Shown here piece by piece: positions 63,525 to 64,000 of a stretch of 64,000 bases of DNA. The notes under the pieces are model-generated. The model ran no database searches and was not told the DNA's origin. It saw nothing but the letters and a program-made list of their open reading frames with translations. The position numbers and the translations under genes were made by a program. Source of the DNA: Streptomyces sp. NBC_01244 (lineage in GTDB: Bacteria > Actinomycetota > Actinomycetes > Streptomycetales > Streptomycetaceae); contig NZ_CP108488.1 in assembly GCF_035987325.1 (NCBI RefSeq), forward strand, positions 1,798,001 to 1,862,000, read 5' to 3'. The stretch's first letter is position 1. Each line of letters opens with the position of its first letter.

Positions 63525-64000
63525 TCAGGCGTCCCGCCGCCGGACCGCCAGCCAGCCGCCGCCCACCGCGACCAGCGCCCACAGGACCATGACCCCGAAC
63601 CCGGCCCAGGGGGCGAGGCCCACCGAGGTGTCCAGCCGCATCATCATCTGGCCCGCACGGTCCGGCAGGTACTGGGCGATGCCCCCGGCGTGCGCCCCGA
63701 GTACGAACGACACGATCAACGTGAAGGGTATGAGCAGGCTCAGGACGGCCGAAGCGCTGCGCAGCACCGCCGTCAGTCCGGCCGACAGCAGGGCCATCAT
63801 CGCGAGGTACGCACCGCAGCCGAAGATGGCACGGTAGGTACCCGGGCTGCCCAGTTCCAGGGTGTAGGGGCCCATGAAAGCCTGCCCGCCGAGGAAGGTC
63901 GCCAGTGCGGTGAGCTGTCCCACCAGGAAGGCCAGCCCGCCGATCACGGCCATCTTCGAGAGGTAGAGCCGCGCCCTGTTCGGTACCGCGGCAAGTGACG
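63525..64000 (-). CDS. ABC-2 type transporter permease (partial, N-terminus off window)
   Basis: 158 codons visible, open to the right edge (RARLYLSKMAVIGG at the entry). Several membrane helices and short loops (GPYTLELGSPGTYRAIFGCGAYLAMMALLSAGL, SASAVLSLLIPFTLIVSFVLGA). Ends VAVGGGWLAVRRRDA. This is the C-terminal half of an ABC-2 permease, probably with its ATPase gene beyond the edge. Convergent with the HAD gene. Confidence 0.88.
   Translation of the reverse strand, partial: SLAAVPNRARLYLSKMAVIGGLAFLVGQLTALATFLGGQAFMGPYTLELGSPGTYRAIFGCGAYLAMMALLSAGLTAVLRSASAVLSLLIPFTLIVSFVLGAHAGGIAQYLPDRAGQMMMRLDTSVGLAPWAGFGVMVLWALVAVGGGWLAVRRRDA

Overview
This 64 kb window is very GC-rich (about 72%). 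Genes are tightly packed, GTG and TTG starts are common, and many neighbours overlap by ATGA, GTGA or 8 nt. Typical Streptomyces families are present: a DUF5753/DUF397 regulator pair, DUF5999, LppU/SCO3897, the MurT/GatD pair, urease without UreE, and CxPSR sulfatase with FGE. The source is almost certainly a Streptomyces or close relative, and the interval looks chromosomal. I see no intact insertion sequence, prophage, CRISPR array, rRNA or complete tRNA. I annotate 61 coding regions; the first and last run off the edges.

Left part (1-15.2 kb): a phosphate-uptake operon reads leftwards (small conserved protein, pstC, pstA, a membrane-anchored pstS, and a second PstS-like secreted protein cut by the edge). 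It has a PHO-box-like repeat upstream and no pstB in view. Next come a DUF2000/AraC divergent pair, a secreted amidohydrolase with an F5/8 type C domain, a TetR regulator, and a Tat-exported sulfatase with its formylglycine-generating enzyme, followed by a LysR regulator.

Middle part (15.2-40.8 kb): a large secreted protease joins an M4 thermolysin-like domain to an M28 aminopeptidase domain. Then come a PP2C-type phosphatase, a secreted propeller-like protein, and a five-gene peptide-type ABC importer operon with a palindromic operator. That operon diverges from a fibronectin III lipoprotein. After these are an NB-ARC ATPase without an effector domain, a DUF5999 gene with an adjacent 30-codon gene, an acyl-CoA dehydrogenase facing a TetR gene across two palindromic operators, peptide deformylase, murT-gatD (lipid II amidation), pfkA, a CtaG-type assembly factor and a PlsC-type acyltransferase.

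Right part (40.8-64 kb): a secreted tripeptidyl-aminopeptidase-like hydrolase, the urease operon ureABCFGD, a VOC protein, and a WhiJ-like triad (ATP-binding protein, XRE-DUF5753, DUF397). The biotin genes follow: bioF diverges from bioB-bioA-bioD, and BioB carries a cysteine-rich tail. Then come an EamA-like transporter, a 17/18-bp tandem repeat array, a lipoprotein/GNAT pair, two CNNM/CorC-type membrane proteins, an SGNH hydrolase, purB, a mismatch glycosylase starting at a likely CTG codon, an HAD phosphatase and a partial ABC-2 permease.

Most of the window is nutrient acquisition and core metabolism (phosphate, sulfate ester, peptides, urea, biotin, purines, cell-wall amidation). Points most worth a second look are the M4-M28 fusion, the C-x3-C-x2-C motif in the BioB tail, the two-protein PstS arrangement, the short tandem repeats, a dispersed palindrome inserted in frame in the acyl-CoA dehydrogenase, and several palindromic operators in divergent promoters.
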